From: a virus
Reading direction: 5' to 3' (one strand)
Virus record (IMG/VR): IMGVR_UViG_3300028423_001017
Span: 1 to 39,323 of that record
Length of the DNA stretch: 39,323 nucleotides
Numbering within the stretch: position 1 is the first letter of the stretch; the number at the start of each line of letters is the position of its first letter. Of this stretch, positions 38,067 through 39,323 are shown piece after piece. Below the pieces are notes generated by a model. It was not told the DNA's origin and did not search any database. It worked only from the letters and a program-made list of their open reading frames with translations. The translations under genes and the position numbers were made by a program.

Positions 38067-38196
38067 TCTTGAAAGCAAATTGGGCAGATTAAATTCTGCC
38101 TATTTTTTAATAGATGATAGACAACAACGACAAGAAATGTTGTTGTTGATAGACGAAATTAAACTTGAACTTAAAAAAAGAGGAAATTATGACTAA
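38014..38196 (+). CDS. small helical protein, paralogue of the 36460 product
   Basis: 60 residues. The start at 38014 has GGAG seven bases upstream and means a 53-base overlap with the GroES-like gene in another frame; no later start codon precedes the conserved HDLESKLGRLNSAYF segment except GTG at 38023. The pattern matches the 36460 protein. It overlaps the MazG-like gene by eight bases. Function unknown. Confidence 0.68.
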   Translation: MLTVKQQQSILVRSSTHDLESKLGRLNSAYFLIDDRQQRQEMLLLIDEIKLELKKRGNYD

Positions 38197-38545
38197 CCCA
38201 TTTGACGACATTGATAGATTTCACACTGCCTGTGATCAAGAACCCAGTCAAGAAAATTATGCAATGTATACAAAATTAATCGGCGAGGAGGCAGGCGAAC
38301 TAATGAGTGCAATTGTGCTCGACGATCGTGTGGAACAGCTTGATGCGCTGGTCGATATTTTGGTTGTTACCATAGGAGCTATTCGTGCCGGCGGATTTGA
38401 CGGCCAGGGCGCATGGAATGAAGTAATGCGTACTAATTTTGCTAAAATTAATCCAGACACTGGCAAGGTTCGCAAGCGAGAGGACGGAAAAGTGCTTAAA
38501 CCCGAAGGTTGGCAATCTCCGCATTTAGCACCATACGTAAAGTAA
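38189..38545 (+). CDS. MazG/HisE-type all-alpha NTP pyrophosphatase
   Basis: 118 residues from the ATG preceded by AGAGGA. EEAGE (E33, E34, E37) and DALVD (D52, D56) give the EExxE...DxxxD metal site of MazG-like enzymes, which hydrolyse NTPs, dNTPs or (p)ppGpp-like nucleotides to monophosphates. The C-terminus (KVRKREDGKVLKPEGWQSP) matches phage forms. It probably cleans the nucleotide pool during replication. The real substrate cannot be told. Confidence 0.87.
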   Translation: MTNPFDDIDRFHTACDQEPSQENYAMYTKLIGEEAGELMSAIVLDDRVEQLDALVDILVVTIGAIRAGGFDGQGAWNEVMRTNFAKINPDTGKVRKREDGKVLKPEGWQSPHLAPYVK

Positions 38546-38548
38546 CAG

Positions 38549-38577
38549 TTGACACAGTATAACTTATCAGTTACACT
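38549..38577 (+). promoter_or_regulatory. sigma70-type promoter
   Basis: TTGACA (38549-38554), 17-base spacer, TACACT (38572-38577), followed by an AAGGA ribosome binding site and ATG at 38601. The spacing is ideal. Confidence 0.75.
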
Positions 38578-38600
38578 AAAGTTCATCATAAGGAATTAAA

Positions 38601-39137
38601 ATGGCTACACACGGTATGATCGACCTTGAAACACTAGACGTGTTTCCTACTGCAACTGTTCTTTCACTCGGAGCAGTTAAATTTAATCCACTAGATGATA
38701 GTGAACCGCACAGCGAACTTTATCTCAAAATCAATATTGATCAACAAGATAGCATGGGTCGCAGTACCAGCGACAGCACCATTGAATGGTGGGGCAAACA
38801 AGATCCTAAAATCATGGAAGAAACATTTGATCAAACCAATGCTGTTACAGTGGAAGAAGCATTGCAACAGTTAAACAAATGGGCTGTGGGTGTGGATGAA
38901 TTTTGGGGCCATGGTTACGGATTTGACATCACTATGCTAGAGGATATGTACCGCCATATTGGCAAGCCTATTCCATGGCAGTTTTGGCAAATTTCAGATG
39001 CACGAACCATTACCAAACGTATGCCACAGGACCCAAGAAAAGATATGCAAACAGATTTGCACAATGCACTTGCAGATGCTTACTATCAAGCAAAGTCAGT
39101 GCAAAAAATCTTCCATCATTTTGGATTTGAAAAATGA
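38601..39137 (+). CDS. dexA: DEDDh 3'-5' exonuclease (T4 DexA-like)
   Basis: 178 residues. The exonuclease triad is intact: MIDLET (D8, E10), GHGYGFDITML (D109) and HNALADA (H154, D159), the DEDDh order. STIEWWGKQDP and DARTIT are typical of the DexA branch. It probably degrades single-stranded DNA in replication or host-DNA breakdown. It has its own sigma70-type promoter and AAGGA, and overlaps the next gene by four bases (ATGA). Confidence 0.88.
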   Translation: MATHGMIDLETLDVFPTATVLSLGAVKFNPLDDSEPHSELYLKINIDQQDSMGRSTSDSTIEWWGKQDPKIMEETFDQTNAVTVEEALQQLNKWAVGVDEFWGHGYGFDITMLEDMYRHIGKPIPWQFWQISDARTITKRMPQDPRKDMQTDLHNALADAYYQAKSVQKIFHHFGFEK

Positions 39138-39313
39138 ACCCAACACCAAGATCAATTACACGAGAAGAAAAAGACCTAATTCAAGAATATCTAGACAACG
39201 GTGGCAAAGTTGACGTTCGGCCCGAGGGCGAACGATCAGAAGAAATTGAGTTTACTGGCGGATTCTATCAAAAGCGCAAGAAGAAAAAAGAAGAAAAAAA
39301 CAAAGACGAATGA
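39134..39313 (+). CDS. small charged protein, 59 residues
   Basis: Begins MNPTPRSITREEKDLIQEYL, continues with DVRPEGERSEEIEF, and ends in a Lys/Glu-rich tail (KRKKKKEEKNKDE). It overlaps the DexA-like stop, so it is translationally coupled. Conserved-looking but unrecognised; the tail suggests binding to nucleic acid or protein. Confidence 0.7.
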   Translation: MNPTPRSITREEKDLIQEYLDNGGKVDVRPEGERSEEIEFTGGFYQKRKKKKEEKNKDE

Positions 39314-39323
39314 CAGTTGTTAA

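Overview
The window looks like part of a marine T4-like myophage genome. It is AT-rich, almost every gene lies on the + strand, genes overlap or nearly abut, and T4-type late promoter octamers (NATAAATA) recur. The gene content fits this group: dCMP deaminase, ATP-dependent DNA ligase, a DexA-type exonuclease, UvdE, a QueD-like protein, an IscA/HesB-type iron-sulfur carrier, a MazG-like pyrophosphatase, a GroES-like co-chaperonin, and several very long virion proteins sharing an NDGTGD N-terminal motif. No photosynthesis gene is present, so a heterotrophic host (for example SAR11-like) or a cyanobacterium both remain possible.

Layout. 1-1620: tRNA cluster (Leu, Gln, Pro, and a tRNA with an irregular anticodon arm). 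A tRNA-Pro gene has been split by a cassette holding an HNH endonuclease and an intact tRNA-Pro, followed by a strongly structured non-coding stretch. 1621-3984: small accessory genes, including one reading frame interrupted by a single in-frame TAG, a kinase-like gene with a hairpin-embedded late promoter, dCMP deaminase and tRNA-Met. 4055-6733: a helical protein and three consecutive genes with three different nucleotidyl-transfer signatures. 6744-14989: the most striking block, made of a glycosyltransferase-like protein, five consecutive radical SAM proteins and two SGNH-like proteins, packed with overlaps. 15032-22530: ligase, a membrane protein, QueD-like, glycosyltransferase, UvdE, small unknowns, a third SGNH-like protein, and the only two minus-strand genes. 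22592-36456: IscA-type carrier, then a virion (tail fibre/baseplate-like) block with proteins of 2116 and 1391 residues. 36460-39313: small conserved phage genes, a DnaE-like fragment, GroES-like, MazG-like and DexA-like.

How it may work. The radical SAM/glycosyltransferase/SGNH block is probably one co-expressed pathway that modifies a peptide, glycan or surface structure. The IscA-type carrier is a plausible source of [4Fe-4S] clusters for it. Regulation seems to mix strong sigma70-type promoters (mainly between non-virion genes) and T4-like late octamers. In several genes the octamer lies exactly five bases before the ATG, which predicts leaderless late mRNAs. All functional calls come from reading motifs by eye; no database search was run.
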